Source: Thiosocius sp963759055
GTDB taxonomy: Bacteria; Pseudomonadota; Gammaproteobacteria; Chromatiales; Chromatiaceae
Length of the DNA stretch: 64,000 nucleotides
Assembly (NCBI GenBank): GCA_963759055.1
Contig: CAVWYD010000032.1
Span: 124,001 to 188,000 of the forward strand
Direction of reading: 5' to 3'
Shown piece after piece: positions 8,006-17,392 of the stretch. Each line of letters starts with the position of its first letter. The first letter of the stretch is position 1. Made by a program: the position numbers and the translations under genes. The notes beneath the pieces are model-generated. The model ran no database searches, was not told the DNA's origin, and saw nothing but the letters and a program-made list of their open reading frames with translations.

Positions 8006-9025
8006 TCAGTCGGCCGACTTGGCGCGCGTATCCTCGGCGTAGTCGAATGAATCGTAGTGCATCTGATCGTCCGGCATGCCGGCGGCGCGGAAGGCTTCAC
8101 GCGCCGCATTGACCATGGGCGGCGGTCCGGCCATGTACAGATCGTGACCTGAGAGATCCGGGATGTCCTCGAGGACGGCCTCGTGCACCCAGCCGCTGCG
8201 TCCCTGCCAGCCCGCATCCGGCTCCGACAACACCGGAACAAAGCTGAAGTTGGGGTGTTCGTCCGCCCATCGCTCCGGCAACTCCGGCATGTACAGATCA
8301 CGTTGCGCCCGCACGCCCCAATACAACACCATCGGACGATCGATTCCGGCCTCAAATGCCTGTTCGATCTGACCCTTGAGTGGCGCAAAACCTGTGCCTC
8401 CACCCATGAAGATCATCGGTCGCGAGGAGCCTTCGTCGAGCGTGAAAGTGCCCAGGGGGGCCTGGATACGCAGGATGGTGCGTTCCTTCATCTGACTGAA
8501 AACCCAGTCGGTGAACTCGCCGCCGTCGACATGACGAATATGCAGTTCGATGAATTCATCATCATGCGGCGCATTGGCGATCGAAAACGCCCGTCGGCGA
8601 CCGTCGGCAAGCAGGAAGTCCAGATACTGGCCTGCACGAAACTGCAGACGCTGATTGTCCGGCAGCTTGAGCAGCAGCCGCACCACGTCATGGGTGAGGT
8701 GGTCGACTGCCTGCACCCGACACGGCAGGAGCTTGATCTCCAGATCGGCCGTCGATTCGGCCTCGCGCACCGCAAGAGTCAGATCGCTGGCCGCAAATCC
8801 CTGGCAGGGCAGACACTTACCCTCGCCTGCCTCCTCCAGCGCAGGTGGCGCACCGTAGTAAGTCACTTCACCGGAGACCAGATCGGCCGCGCAGGAACCG
8901 CAGCGGCCATTGCGACAGCCGTAGGGCAGACCGATATTTTGACGGATGGCTGCATCGAGAATGGTCTCGTTTTCCTCGGCCTCGAACTGATGCCCAGTGG
9001 TGCTGATCGTGACGGTAAAAGTCAT
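8006..9025 (-). CDS. 2Fe-2S ferredoxin / FAD / NAD(P)H oxidoreductase (CDP-6-deoxyglucoseen reductase-like)
   Basis: A 339-residue single-chain electron-transfer reductase. The N-terminal plant-type ferredoxin domain holds YGCRNGRCGSCAADLVSGEV with Cys37, 42 and 45, plus Cys74 in CLPCQG. A flavin domain follows with the FAD motif RAFSIANAP near residue 149. The C-terminal NAD(P)H domain has GGGTGFAPLKGQIEQAF near 208 and ends with a MAGPPPM-type motif. It would pass electrons from NAD(P)H through FAD to the cluster and on to an oxygenase or other acceptor. Such proteins are common in gammaproteobacteria, often near ubiD, which lies 10 kb away here. Physiological partner unknown. It is divergent from the SDR gene. 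Confidence 0.9.
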   Translation of the reverse strand: MTFTVTISTTGHQFEAEENETILDAAIRQNIGLPYGCRNGRCGSCAADLVSGEVTYYGAPPALEEAGEGKCLPCQGFAASDLTLAVREAESTADLEIKLLPCRVQAVDHLTHDVVRLLLKLPDNQRLQFRAGQYLDFLLADGRRRAFSIANAPHDDEFIELHIRHVDGGEFTDWVFSQMKERTILRIQAPLGTFTLDEGSSRPMIFMGGGTGFAPLKGQIEQAFEAGIDRPMVLYWGVRAQRDLYMPELPERWADEHPNFSFVPVLSEPDAGWQGRSGWVHEAVLEDIPDLSGHDLYMAGPPPMVNAAREAFRAAGMPDDQMHYDSFDYAEDTRAKSAD

Positions 9026-9100
9026 GGTTCCCTGCTACACGGAGTGCGAAACTCTGCGATTCTCCTTGATTTCAAAGGCTAATAAAACCGTGAGGTACGC

Positions 9101-9964
9101 ATGCTAATCGTCGGTTGCGGTGATGTGGGACGAAAAATCGCGTTGCGCGCGCTGCGCAACGGCGAGGCCGTACGCTGTCTGGTGAGAAGTCCGGAAAGCG
9201 TCGCGCTGCTGTCGAAGGCAGGCATGGATGCCGAGGCGGTCGATCTCGACCATCAGTCCCCGTCACTGACCGGTAGACACGATCAGCAGCGGATTTTTTA
9301 TCTGGCCCCACCCCCGGCGTCTGGCAGCTACGACCCTCGAATGCAGCGATTTCTCTCAGCGTTGTCGGTCGGCACACATCACCGGATCGTCTATGTCAGT
9401 ACGACCGGGGTCTATGGGAACTGTAACGGCGAATGGGTCGATGAACACCGCCCGGTCGATCCGCAGGTCGATCGTGCCCGCCGTCGCCATGATGCCGAAA
9501 AGCAGCTGTGCGTCTGGCGTCAGGCAGGACGGGGTGAGGTCGTCATCCTGCGCGTCGCCGGGATCTACGGCCCCGGCAAACTTCCCATCAGCCGGATAGA
9601 ACAACAGATCCCGATGATCGGCGAAGACGAGGCCCCGTGGACCAACCGGATCCATATCGACGATCTGGTGACTGTATGTGAAGCGGCGATGACACGCGGC
9701 GCGGACGGCGAAGTCTACAATGTCAGCGACGGCAATCCGGGGAACATGCGCGACTATTTCGACCGGGTAGCCGACCGCTACGGCCTGCCACGCCCACCGC
9801 TGGTCAGCCTGACCCAGGCGCGAGCCACCCTGTCCCAGGGCATGCTGTCGTACCTGGCTGAATCGCGCCGCCTCGACAACCGCAAGATGATCAGGGAGCT
9901 GGGCGTGAAGCTTCGCTATCCCGATCTGGCAAGCGGCCTGCAGGCTTGCGGCGACATCCGATAA
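9101..9964 (+). CDS. NAD(P)-dependent SDR/epimerase-like protein
   Basis: A 287-residue atypical short-chain dehydrogenase. The dinucleotide-binding loop MLIVGCGDVGRKIALRAL is at the extreme N-terminus and YVSTTGVYGNCNGEW follows the fourth strand. A downstream WTNRIHIDDLV motif and VYNVSDGNP match the NAD-dependent epimerase/YeeZ group. The usual YxxxK catalytic pair is not evident, as in many SDR a5 members. Substrate unknown. The start codon is at the family N-terminus, directly before the Rossmann strand. It is transcribed away from the reductase at 8006-9025. Confidence 0.85.
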   Translation: MLIVGCGDVGRKIALRALRNGEAVRCLVRSPESVALLSKAGMDAEAVDLDHQSPSLTGRHDQQRIFYLAPPPASGSYDPRMQRFLSALSVGTHHRIVYVSTTGVYGNCNGEWVDEHRPVDPQVDRARRRHDAEKQLCVWRQAGRGEVVILRVAGIYGPGKLPISRIEQQIPMIGEDEAPWTNRIHIDDLVTVCEAAMTRGADGEVYNVSDGNPGNMRDYFDRVADRYGLPRPPLVSLTQARATLSQGMLSYLAESRRLDNRKMIRELGVKLRYPDLASGLQACGDIR

Positions 9965-10019
9965 AACAGGCGTTGGCTACCGGTCTTTCCGGCGCCGGCA
10001 AGGCATCGTTTCGACCAAA

Positions 10020-10541
10020 TCAGATCGACTGTTCCGTCAGCGGAATGCCAATGATCTCCGCCATGGCGCGATGAACCTCGGTCCAAGCCCCGGGCGCAAG
10101 CACATCGACATCGATTCGATGCAACTGACCCGCCCGCTGCGCAGCATCCAGATGTTCAGACAGGTCCATGCCCGCATCCTTGAGTGAAAAAACCTTGGCG
10201 TGGGGAAGCCCGGCGGCCAGCTGCGCTGCGATCTCGGGCGGTCCAACGACGAGAACACCCTGTTTTGCGCTGGCCATTGCGGTCTCAAAATCGTCCCGCA
10301 TCACGCCGATGAAGCTCCCGCGATATTCGATATGCGCGACCACGTTCTTTTTCGCCCTCGCGATATGGAACTGGGTCGCAGAGATCTGCCGGTATTGCGC
10401 GTCGGTCATCGGCCGACCCGTGGTGAACCAGATGGGGCGGCGAAATCCGTCTTTCACCAGCATGCGGCGGGGCGCACTCCGGCTTCCGGTCCACACACTG
10501 CCGGTAATGCATACGACCTTCTTGTTGACGGGTATTTGCAT
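10020..10541 (-). CDS. Guanylate-kinase-like protein lacking an intact P-loop
   Basis: A 173-residue protein. Its layout resembles guanylate kinase: an N-terminal strand VVCITGSVWTGSRSAPRR where the P-loop should be, then RRPIWFTTGRPMTDAQYRQI (like the TTRPxRxGE region), AHIEYRGSFIGVMRDDFE, and QGVLVVGPPEIAAQL. The Walker A lysine and Ser/Thr are replaced (GSVWTGSR instead of GxxxxGKS/T), so ATP binding is doubtful. It starts 30 bp after the solute-binding gene on the same strand and probably shares its transcript. Function unknown. The kinase resemblance is my inference from motif order. Confidence 0.6.
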   Translation of the reverse strand: MQIPVNKKVVCITGSVWTGSRSAPRRMLVKDGFRRPIWFTTGRPMTDAQYRQISATQFHIARAKKNVVAHIEYRGSFIGVMRDDFETAMASAKQGVLVVGPPEIAAQLAAGLPHAKVFSLKDAGMDLSEHLDAAQRAGQLHRIDVDVLAPGAWTEVHRAMAEIIGIPLTEQSI

Positions 10542-10570
10542 ATCAATGATCTTCTTCCGACAAAAAGCGA

Positions 10571-11374
10571 CTAGCGCTTTATATTGGCCTCACCGAACCA
10601 CAGCTTGCCGAGCCCCTTCAGGGTATCGGTACCGTCCAGCCGCTGCAGAAAATTGTTTGTCCAGTTGATGAACTGGGAATCGTTAGGCGGCAATGCGATG
10701 CCGATAGGCTCGTAGGTGAGCAGGGAGAATAACGAGACAAACCCCGAATCCGGGTTGCTTTTCAGCGTCGCCATGCAGATCGGATAGTCTGTCAGCATGC
10801 CGCCCACTTTGCCGTCCTTTACCATGCCGGCCGCTTCGGTGTAGTCGTCCACAGTAACGATGGTCGCCTGCGGGAAAAGCTCTCTGGCGAAGTCCTCACT
10901 GGTGGACCCCTTGAGGGCCGCCAGCCTTGTAGCGGGTGTATTCAGGTCCGGCGATTTCTGGGCTTCTGCCAGGGCCCTGTCTTTCGTGACAATGCACTTT
11001 CCGGAGGTCATATAGGGGCCGACGAAGGCAACCCGCAGGTTACGCTTCGGCGTGATGGTAACGTTCGAGATCACCACGTCCACCTTGCCTGCCTCGAGTG
11101 CAGGCAAAAGCTCACTGAACGGCATCACCTTGGTCACAAGCTTGACGTCCATCGAGTTGGCCATGAGCCGTGCGATGTCGATATCGAATCCCGTGACCTT
11201 TCCGGACGCGTCGACCTGGGTCATTGTCGGCATATTTCCGGACGTCCCGAGTATCAACTGGCCCCGCTGCTGAATACGCGTCAATGCGGAGTCACTCGCG
11301 GCCTCCATCGCGTTGGATCCCGCGGCCGTAAAAAACAGCAAACACAACAGTGAGAAATGGATAAATCTGGGCAT
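10571..11374 (-). CDS. Extracellular solute-binding protein, family 3
   Basis: A 267-residue periplasmic protein with a signal peptide (MPRFIHFSLLCLLFFTAAGS). The mature part begins with ALTRIQQRGQLILGTSGNMP, and GKVTGFDIDIARLMANSM is the classic SBP_bac_3 signature of amino-acid binding proteins. No ABC permease or ATPase lies nearby, so it is an orphan binding protein. It may feed a remote transporter or act as a sensor component. The start at 11374 has AAGGAACCGAGC just before it and gives a clean signal peptide. The longer frame to 11416 adds a charged stretch that would spoil it. Confidence 0.87.
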   Translation of the reverse strand: MPRFIHFSLLCLLFFTAAGSNAMEAASDSALTRIQQRGQLILGTSGNMPTMTQVDASGKVTGFDIDIARLMANSMDVKLVTKVMPFSELLPALEAGKVDVVISNVTITPKRNLRVAFVGPYMTSGKCIVTKDRALAEAQKSPDLNTPATRLAALKGSTSEDFARELFPQATIVTVDDYTEAAGMVKDGKVGGMLTDYPICMATLKSNPDSGFVSLFSLLTYEPIGIALPPNDSQFINWTNNFLQRLDGTDTLKGLGKLWFGEANIKR

Positions 11375-11440
11375 GCTCGGTTCCTTTTTTTCCGTCCAAA
11401 CTTGTGTGCCGTGCAAAATAACAGATTCCCCACGAGCTAT

Positions 11441-11683
11441 CCTGCAAATTGCATGAAGGGATTCGGAATCAGGGCGTGTTGGGCGAGGCAGTTGGGCTGA
11501 TCGGCCGAAAAAGCATAGCCTTAGCTATGGTTTGAGGGGGATCGGCACAAATGTGAAGGCCAACGCGGCGTGAGCCCAATCAGGACAAACTGCAACGCAG
11601 AAATCGAAGGTTGGAATTCATCAAACGCCGTTCCTGATGCTACGGACGTCAATTCATCCGTCCGCCTTCATGCAATTTGCAGG
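11441..11683. mobile_element. 243-bp MITE-like element with 19-bp perfect terminal inverted repeats
   Basis: CCTGCAAATTGCATGAAGG (11441-11459) and its exact reverse complement (11665-11683) flank a 205-bp interior with no credible ORF. The bases CTAT occur directly outside both ends, as expected of a 4-bp target-site duplication. The interior has further imperfect symmetry (CAGGGCGTGTTGGGC near the left end, GCCCAATCAGG near the right) and a short hairpin, GCATAGCCTTAGCTATG. It fills most of the 413-bp gap between the solute-binding gene and the large sensor. No transposase is in the window. Confidence 0.65.
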
Positions 11684-11787
11684 CTATACAGGCACAAACC
11701 GCGTCCGATCTGGTTGAGTTGGCAAACGACGGAAAAAGATTTGGCCGGTGGGACGACGTCAAGCCAGACCTGAAACTTGCATGACGC

Positions 11788-14700
11788 TCAGACGGCGCGT
11801 GGATTCAGCTGTTTCAGGGGATCAGTCTGGTTGAGCGGCGACAGGAACCTGTCGGCGAACTCGTCTGCGGCGCAAGGTCTGCCGAGATAATAACCCTGGA
11901 ACACAGGGCAGCCCCGCTCACTCAGAAAGCCCATGACTTCGGCAGTTTCCACGCCTTCAGCCACGACTTCCAGACCGATATGCCGGGCCATCGTCATGAT
12001 GGTTTCGACCAGAGCGGCATCATTCGCATTTTCGATCATGTCACGCACGAAGGAACGATCAATCTTGAGCTCATCGACAGGCAGGCGCTTGAGATAGGAG
12101 AGTGATGAGTAGCCGGTGCCGAAATCGTCCAGCGCGAAACGCACGCCCAGGCGCTTGAGGGCCTGTATCTTCTCAACCGTCTCGTCGAAGTCCTCCAGCA
12201 GGATGCTCTCTGTCATCTCCAACGTCAGGCTGGCAGGCATGGCACCGGTATCACCCAGGGCCCTTTCGACCTTATGTACGAAATCCGCCTGCCGGAACTG
12301 CAGGGCACTGACATTGACTGCCACGCGCCCTCGGTACAGACCCGGCATGGACGCCTGCCAGCGGCGAAGTTGCGTGAGGGCCTCGTGCAATACCCAATCG
12401 CCGATCTCAACCACGAGCCCGCTTTCCTCGGCCAGACCAATGAATTCGCCCGGCGCCACCAGACCACGCTCGGGGTGCTGCCAGCGCAGCAGCGCCTCGG
12501 CACCACAGAGCCGGCTTTCGGCATTGAACTGCGGCTGATAGAACAGGCGAAACTCGGAACGCGGCAGTGCACGCCGCAACTCATTGAGCGTCTGCAGTCG
12601 CTCATCGGCGGCCTGCTGCATACTTGGCAGGAAGAAGCGCACGGCGTCACGCCCGGACTCCTTCGCCCGGTACATCGCGGTGTCGGCCTGACGGAGGATG
12701 ACGTCCGGGCTTTCATCGCGGTATGGAAACAGGGCGATTCCGACACTGGACGTCACATGCAGCTCGTGAGAATCGATGTGGTAAGGCTCACTGAGCTCGC
12801 GGCGCATATTCTCGGCCAGCAGCTGCACGTCGGTGACGGCCTCCTCGGCCTCCATCGCAAGTTCCGGCAACAGCACGACGAACTCATCGCCGCCCAACCT
12901 CGCCACCGTGTCTTCGTCGCGCACCGAAGTCATGATGCGCATGGCCACCATCCGCAGGAGTTCGTCACCCACCGGGTGACCCAGTGAATCGTTGATGTTC
13001 TTGAAATTGTCGAGATCGAAAAAAAGCACCGCGCCCCGATGACCGTGCCGGCGGGCATGCGCCAGGGACTGGTGCAAGCGATCCGAAAACAGGCGCCGGT
13101 TGGGCAGGTCGGTAAGGGAATCGTAGCTGGCCTGGTATTCAATGAGTTCTGCCGCACGACGCTGATCAGTGACGTCTTCGCACATCAGCATGTAGCCGGC
13201 AAAGTCACTGTTGCCGCGAAAGATCGGCGAGATGCGTGCGTCCACGAAATGCACACCATCCTCACGCGGCATTTCCATGGTGAAGCTGTATTCGCCATGG
13301 TCCCTGGCCAACTCGAGGCCGATCAGGTTTCGTTTCGCATCGACACCACCGACCCGGTGGATTTCCTGCAGGTTCGCGCCCAACGCCTCGGAGGCCGGCA
13401 GACCGAAGATTCTCTCAGCGGGGGGGTTGTAATACCGGATCTTCCCCGCGGCATCGGTAGCGACGATCGCCACCTTTTCCGAGGCCCTCAGCATGCCGTC
13501 CAGATAGATACTCTTGTCCTCCAGGGCCTTCTGTACGGACTTGACCTCGGTGATGTCACGCCAGATACAGAACAGCGCATCTTCGCCCTCATACGGAACC
13601 TTGGTCAGCGAGACCTCGACCGGAAAGACCGAGCCGTCCTGCTTCTTATGCATCCATTCGAAGCGATGGTATCCGGTCGCATAAGTGGTCTGCATGATCT
13701 CGTCGGCTTTCTCTTTTGACGGGCGGCCGTCAGGCTGAAACTCGGGAGACATCTGGGAAGGATGGTTGCCGAGCATTTCAGCCATCGTATCGTAGCCCAG
13801 CATACGACTGGCGGCCTTGTTCGCCATGACGAACTTTCGGCCGACGATCAGCCACATCGGATCCTCTGAGAGTTCGAAAAGCCGGCGGTACTTATCCTCG
13901 CTTTCCCGCAGGCGGCTTTCCGCCAGATGCTGCTCGGTGACATCCTGCACGGTGCCGATCAGACGTCGTGGTATCCCGTTGTCGTCAGTGATCGCCCTGA
14001 CCGTCTCGCGGACGATCCTCGAGGTTCCGTCGGCGATCTCGAGGCGGTGCATGAAATCCCGCGATTCACCCGTCTTGCGAACCTCGGCGATCATCGCCGA
14101 GAAGGTATCTGCCTCTTCGGCGGACATGCGGTCGAGAAAACAATCGAGGGTTGCGCCGCAGTCACCCGGCCGCATGCCGCACAGATAACCCAGACCGTCG
14201 GATGCGGCAAATTCACCGGTCGCGATATTCCAGTCCCAGCTGCCCTGCCGGGCGAGTCGCTGGGCTTCATTGACACTGTCCTTTGCCCGCAGCGCAATCG
14301 CCGCCTGTTCTGCGAATGCCACAGAGCGCTGTTGGATCAGCCGGTTCTTTCGCGACAGCAGGTACAAAAAGGCGGTCAGGGACAATATCAAGAGGCCAGG
14401 CAGCAGGATCAGCGCACCAAGTATCGCTGCTCGGTACCGCTGATAGAATGAAGGCGGCTGGTTCAACAGCGTGGCCTCGTCCCTGATCGCTGCCGGCAAG
14501 CGCAGGCCATGAGCAGTCAACTGGCGCATGTCGATCAGATATTCGTTGGGACTACTGGTAAGCGGAGGCAACAAACCGTCCCCGGCAAGGTAATGTTGTA
14601 CGAGCCTTGCCGCTGACGCGCCCTGACGCACACCACTGGTGACAAAACCGCCGAGCACCCCATCGAAGAGATAGACATCCTCCATGCTGATGACGACCCT

Positions 14701-15462
14701 CGGCCGGGTCGCCACAATGCGCCGGATTGTTTCCCGCAGCGTCAATGTCTGGCCGTCGTGGCTGTGCACTCCGCCCAGGGTGGTCAGGAACAAGGCTCCC
14801 TCCGGTGCCTTGTGCAGACCGTCGAGAATTTCTTCGATATGTTCGCTGGCGACGAATCGCGCCTTGGTGTCCGGATACCCTTCGAGCTCAAGCCTTATCT
14901 CGCGCTCGATCGCGCGATAGGTGCCAGAGGCGTCTCCGACCACGACGATCTCGCGCAATTCGCGCCCCATACCCGCCAGCAGGCTCAGGTTCGGGGCAAT
15001 CTCCTTCTTTTCAAACACGCCGGTTACGGCGCGCTCGCCGAAACGCTCCCGCACGGAATAATCATTAACGCCGGAAAAGAACACGGGCGTGTCGGGAAAC
15101 AGCCGACCAAGATACCTGAGGGCAAAATCCAGCGCATTGTCGTCGGACACGTAGATCAGCTGGGGCGAAAAGTCTGCGTACTTGAAGTGCAGATAACTGG
15201 CGAATTGGGCAGCGTATTCCGACGTGTAAGGGTGTCGCTTGGTGTCCAGATACTCGGTCTCGACCACCATGTCGGCCTTACCGCCGGCACCCAGCTCTTG
15301 CATGAAACCCTCATGCTGGCGCCTGGTCCATGGGTATTCCTGACTGTATGAATGCAACACAAAGACGCGCGCATCGTCAGGGACCGCATTCGCAGGCTGC
15401 AAAAGGGCAAACAGCACCCACAGGCTTAAGAGCCATTTAACTGATCGGAACGTCATACGCAA
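11788..15462 (-). CDS. Periplasmic binding-protein/PAS/GGDEF/EAL signalling protein
   Basis: A 1224-residue inner-membrane protein. Order: signal/anchor (1-27); a periplasmic ABC-substrate-binding-like domain (about 30-335, with VFVLHSYSQEYPW and YVSDDNALDF); a transmembrane segment (about 344-368); three PAS-type blocks (about 400-780); GGDEF (ARLGGDEFVVLLPEL, with RDED as an RxxD inhibitory site five residues before); EAL (CGAEALLRWQHPERG, DDFGTGYSSLSYLKR). Both catalytic motifs are intact, so it could make and degrade c-di-GMP in response to a periplasmic ligand. The gene is monocistronic, with the HAD gene divergent upstream. A stand-alone homologue of its sensor domain lies at 35684. Confidence 0.93.
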   Translation of the reverse strand: MRMTFRSVKWLLSLWVLFALLQPANAVPDDARVFVLHSYSQEYPWTRRQHEGFMQELGAGGKADMVVETEYLDTKRHPYTSEYAAQFASYLHFKYADFSPQLIYVSDDNALDFALRYLGRLFPDTPVFFSGVNDYSVRERFGERAVTGVFEKKEIAPNLSLLAGMGRELREIVVVGDASGTYRAIEREIRLELEGYPDTKARFVASEHIEEILDGLHKAPEGALFLTTLGGVHSHDGQTLTLRETIRRIVATRPRVVISMEDVYLFDGVLGGFVTSGVRQGASAARLVQHYLAGDGLLPPLTSSPNEYLIDMRQLTAHGLRLPAAIRDEATLLNQPPSFYQRYRAAILGALILLPGLLILSLTAFLYLLSRKNRLIQQRSVAFAEQAAIALRAKDSVNEAQRLARQGSWDWNIATGEFAASDGLGYLCGMRPGDCGATLDCFLDRMSAEEADTFSAMIAEVRKTGESRDFMHRLEIADGTSRIVRETVRAITDDNGIPRRLIGTVQDVTEQHLAESRLRESEDKYRRLFELSEDPMWLIVGRKFVMANKAASRMLGYDTMAEMLGNHPSQMSPEFQPDGRPSKEKADEIMQTTYATGYHRFEWMHKKQDGSVFPVEVSLTKVPYEGEDALFCIWRDITEVKSVQKALEDKSIYLDGMLRASEKVAIVATDAAGKIRYYNPPAERIFGLPASEALGANLQEIHRVGGVDAKRNLIGLELARDHGEYSFTMEMPREDGVHFVDARISPIFRGNSDFAGYMLMCEDVTDQRRAAELIEYQASYDSLTDLPNRRLFSDRLHQSLAHARRHGHRGAVLFFDLDNFKNINDSLGHPVGDELLRMVAMRIMTSVRDEDTVARLGGDEFVVLLPELAMEAEEAVTDVQLLAENMRRELSEPYHIDSHELHVTSSVGIALFPYRDESPDVILRQADTAMYRAKESGRDAVRFFLPSMQQAADERLQTLNELRRALPRSEFRLFYQPQFNAESRLCGAEALLRWQHPERGLVAPGEFIGLAEESGLVVEIGDWVLHEALTQLRRWQASMPGLYRGRVAVNVSALQFRQADFVHKVERALGDTGAMPASLTLEMTESILLEDFDETVEKIQALKRLGVRFALDDFGTGYSSLSYLKRLPVDELKIDRSFVRDMIENANDAALVETIMTMARHIGLEVVAEGVETAEVMGFLSERGCPVFQGYYLGRPCAADEFADRFLSPLNQTDPLKQLNPRAV

Positions 15463-15755
15463 AGATATCGGCCCGGCCGTGAAAAACCTGACGAAACCGC
15501 ATGGGCCGGGCCGCTGAAGCCACCTGGGTCCACGTTGGCGACCGCGCAGGATCCGCCCCGACGAACCTGTGAATCCCCGGAATACTCAGCGCGCAGAGAT
15601 CTCGAATACCGGTCCTTGCCCTTTTCAACTGAACCTATATGCTTCCGCTTTACGCGGGACAATCAAAGAAGAGGCCTGTTTTGCGAACTCCGGTCGCCGC
15701 CACAGGCGGCTTGTACGACTCACCGAACAATTCGCAGAAACCAGCAGCAGTGGCC

Positions 15756-16379
15756 ATGGCGGCATCACATCATCAGATTGAGGCCTTGTTGTTTGATCTC
15801 GGTGGGGTAGTCATAGACATCAGTGTCGAGCGCGCACTGCGGTGCTGGGAACCGCGGTCGAGACTGTCGATCGAACAGATGCGCGGTCGCCTGGCAGTCG
15901 ATGAACCCTTCAGACAACATGAACGCGGCGAATTGGCCGCATCCGGGTATTTCGACCATCTGCGCAAGGTGTTCCAGCTCGACGCCAGCGACCGCGAGAT
16001 TGCGGAGGGGTGGAATGCCATTCTGGTCGGCGAAATCCCGGAGTCGCTGCGACTGGTCGAATCGGCAAGAAGGCATCTGCCCTGCTACGCCTTCACGAAC
16101 ACCAGCCGGACCCACCAGGCCACCTGGACGGAGGCCTTCCCGAATGTCGTATCCGCGTTCGATCGAATCTTTTCCTCACCGGACCTCGGACTGCGGAAAC
16201 CCGAACGCGCGGCTTTCGAAACGGTCACAAAGGAAATCGACGTAGAACCCGGGTCGGTTCTCTTCTTCGACGATCTGCTGGAGAATGTCGAGGGCGCGCG
16301 CGCCGCGGGGCTGCAGGCCGTTCACGTTCGCGACATCGGGGATATCAGGCAGGCACTGAGCGCCATCCCGGCGATCTGA
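15756..16379 (+). CDS. HAD-superfamily hydrolase (YihX-like, subfamily IA)
   Basis: A 207-residue cytoplasmic phosphatase. Motif I is LLFDLGGVVIDI, with the Asp nucleophile and Gly in place of the second Asp, as in YihX-type sugar-phosphate phosphatases. Motif II is seen in CYAFTNTSRTH, the motif III Lys in SPDLGLRKPERAAFE, and motif IV in VLFFDDLLENVEGARAAG. Substrate not determined, but glucose-1-phosphate-type substrates are known for this group. I chose the ATG at 15756, nine codons before the first strand. The frame is open back to 15639 without resemblance to the family. Confidence 0.88.
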   Translation: MAASHHQIEALLFDLGGVVIDISVERALRCWEPRSRLSIEQMRGRLAVDEPFRQHERGELAASGYFDHLRKVFQLDASDREIAEGWNAILVGEIPESLRLVESARRHLPCYAFTNTSRTHQATWTEAFPNVVSAFDRIFSSPDLGLRKPERAAFETVTKEIDVEPGSVLFFDDLLENVEGARAAGLQAVHVRDIGDIRQALSAIPAI

Positions 16380-16400
16380 TCCCGGATCTAAGGCCTTAAG

Positions 16401-16781
16401 TCAGTGTCGTGGCACGCTCAGGGTCACCTCGCGCCCACCGTAGCCATGAACCAGATCGTGTCCGCGCAACCTTACCCAGGTAAATTCAGCAGGAATCCGC
16501 ACCCCGGACAACCCGCGCGTGAAAGGTTGCTCATGCTCATGCGGATGGGCCAGCACACGGGTTGCAATCACGCGGCCGTCGGGCGCCAGGACCTCCCAGC
16601 GATTTGCATAATGATCCCAACCGCTGTCGGCATGCCTCAATGTGACGTCCAGATCGAAACGGCCGACCTCCGCCGCGGGACGAATATCGACCTTCAGGAC
16701 ATCGGCCTGGCCGGCCTGCAACGGCTGGAAGCCGAGCAGCGCGGCCGCCGCTAGCGCTCCAGTCAGCCGCGGCGCAGCCAT
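16401..16781 (-). CDS. Small exported protein of unknown function
   Basis: About 126 residues with a signal peptide (MAAPRLTGALAAAALLGFQ, cleavage likely near LQAGQA). The mature part is a beta-rich domain with VDIRPAAEVGRFDLDVTLRH and several His residues (HADSGWDHYANRW, LAHPHEHEQPF) that could bind a metal. The 5' end overlaps the end of the ParA-like gene by 19 bp, so the two are co-transcribed. I do not recognise the family. Confidence 0.7.
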   Translation of the reverse strand: MAAPRLTGALAAAALLGFQPLQAGQADVLKVDIRPAAEVGRFDLDVTLRHADSGWDHYANRWEVLAPDGRVIATRVLAHPHEHEQPFTRGLSGVRIPAEFTWVRLRGHDLVHGYGGREVTLSVPRH

Positions 16782-17392
16782 TCGATCACCGGATCCCACT
16801 GCACCACGTCTGCGGCAACCTGCGAGGGCGCGAGCTCGAAGATCCCGAGTCCGGTCTCTGCGGCGCGGATGTAATTCTGGCTTTCCCGCAGGTGGGTCAG
16901 CAGCGGGATATCATATTCCGACAGAAAAGCCTCCAGCTCATGATAGATACGCGTGTTTTCTCGCACGCGGTTGGCGATCAGGCCAATCCGCGTCTGCCCG
17001 CGCGAGATGCGGCCTGACTTGAGCAGCTCGCCGATGAAACGGGTGGCCGCGCGCATATCGATCGGCGACGCCAGTACGGGCACCAGCAGGGTATCGGCCC
17101 GGCGCAGGAGATGGGTCACTTCGCTGCCGTAGACCCCGGACGGGGCATCCAGCAGGGCAACCTCGGTGCCGCGCTCGGCCCGTGCTTCACCGGCGACCGC
17201 GTTCACGCCCTCGATCGTGGGGACGCCGTCATAAGCCTCGCGCGCCTCGAGCCAGTCGAGGCTCGAACGCTGCGGGTCGAAATCCATGATCGCGACCTTT
17301 TTTCCCTCGTCGGCATACCAGGTTGCGAGGTTGGTGGCGATGGTGGACTTGCCACAGCCGCCCTTGGCGTTCATGCAGAGAATGGTCTGCAT
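16763..17392 (-). CDS. ParA/MinD-family ATPase, orphan
   Basis: A 209-residue protein with the deviant Walker A motif MNAKGGCGKSTIATNLA at the N-terminus, DFDPQRSSLDWL (switch I region) and ALLDAPSG (Walker B). The short length without a DNA-binding N-terminal helix-turn-helix is that of small type-Ib ParA or cellular cargo-positioning ATPases. No ParB, minC or chemotaxis operon is adjacent, although a chemoreceptor gene is divergent 285 bp away. ParA paralogues that position chemoreceptor arrays exist (ParC type), so the neighbourhood is suggestive only. Downstream it overlaps the small exported protein. Confidence 0.88.
   Translation of the reverse strand: MQTILCMNAKGGCGKSTIATNLATWYADEGKKVAIMDFDPQRSSLDWLEAREAYDGVPTIEGVNAVAGEARAERGTEVALLDAPSGVYGSEVTHLLRRADTLLVPVLASPIDMRAATRFIGELLKSGRISRGQTRIGLIANRVRENTRIYHELEAFLSEYDIPLLTHLRESQNYIRAAETGLGIFELAPSQVAADVVQWDPVIEWLRRG

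Noticed and set aside
15463..15755. Gap between the large sensor gene and the HAD gene
   Set aside because: Several short overlapping frames but no supported gene or repeat.
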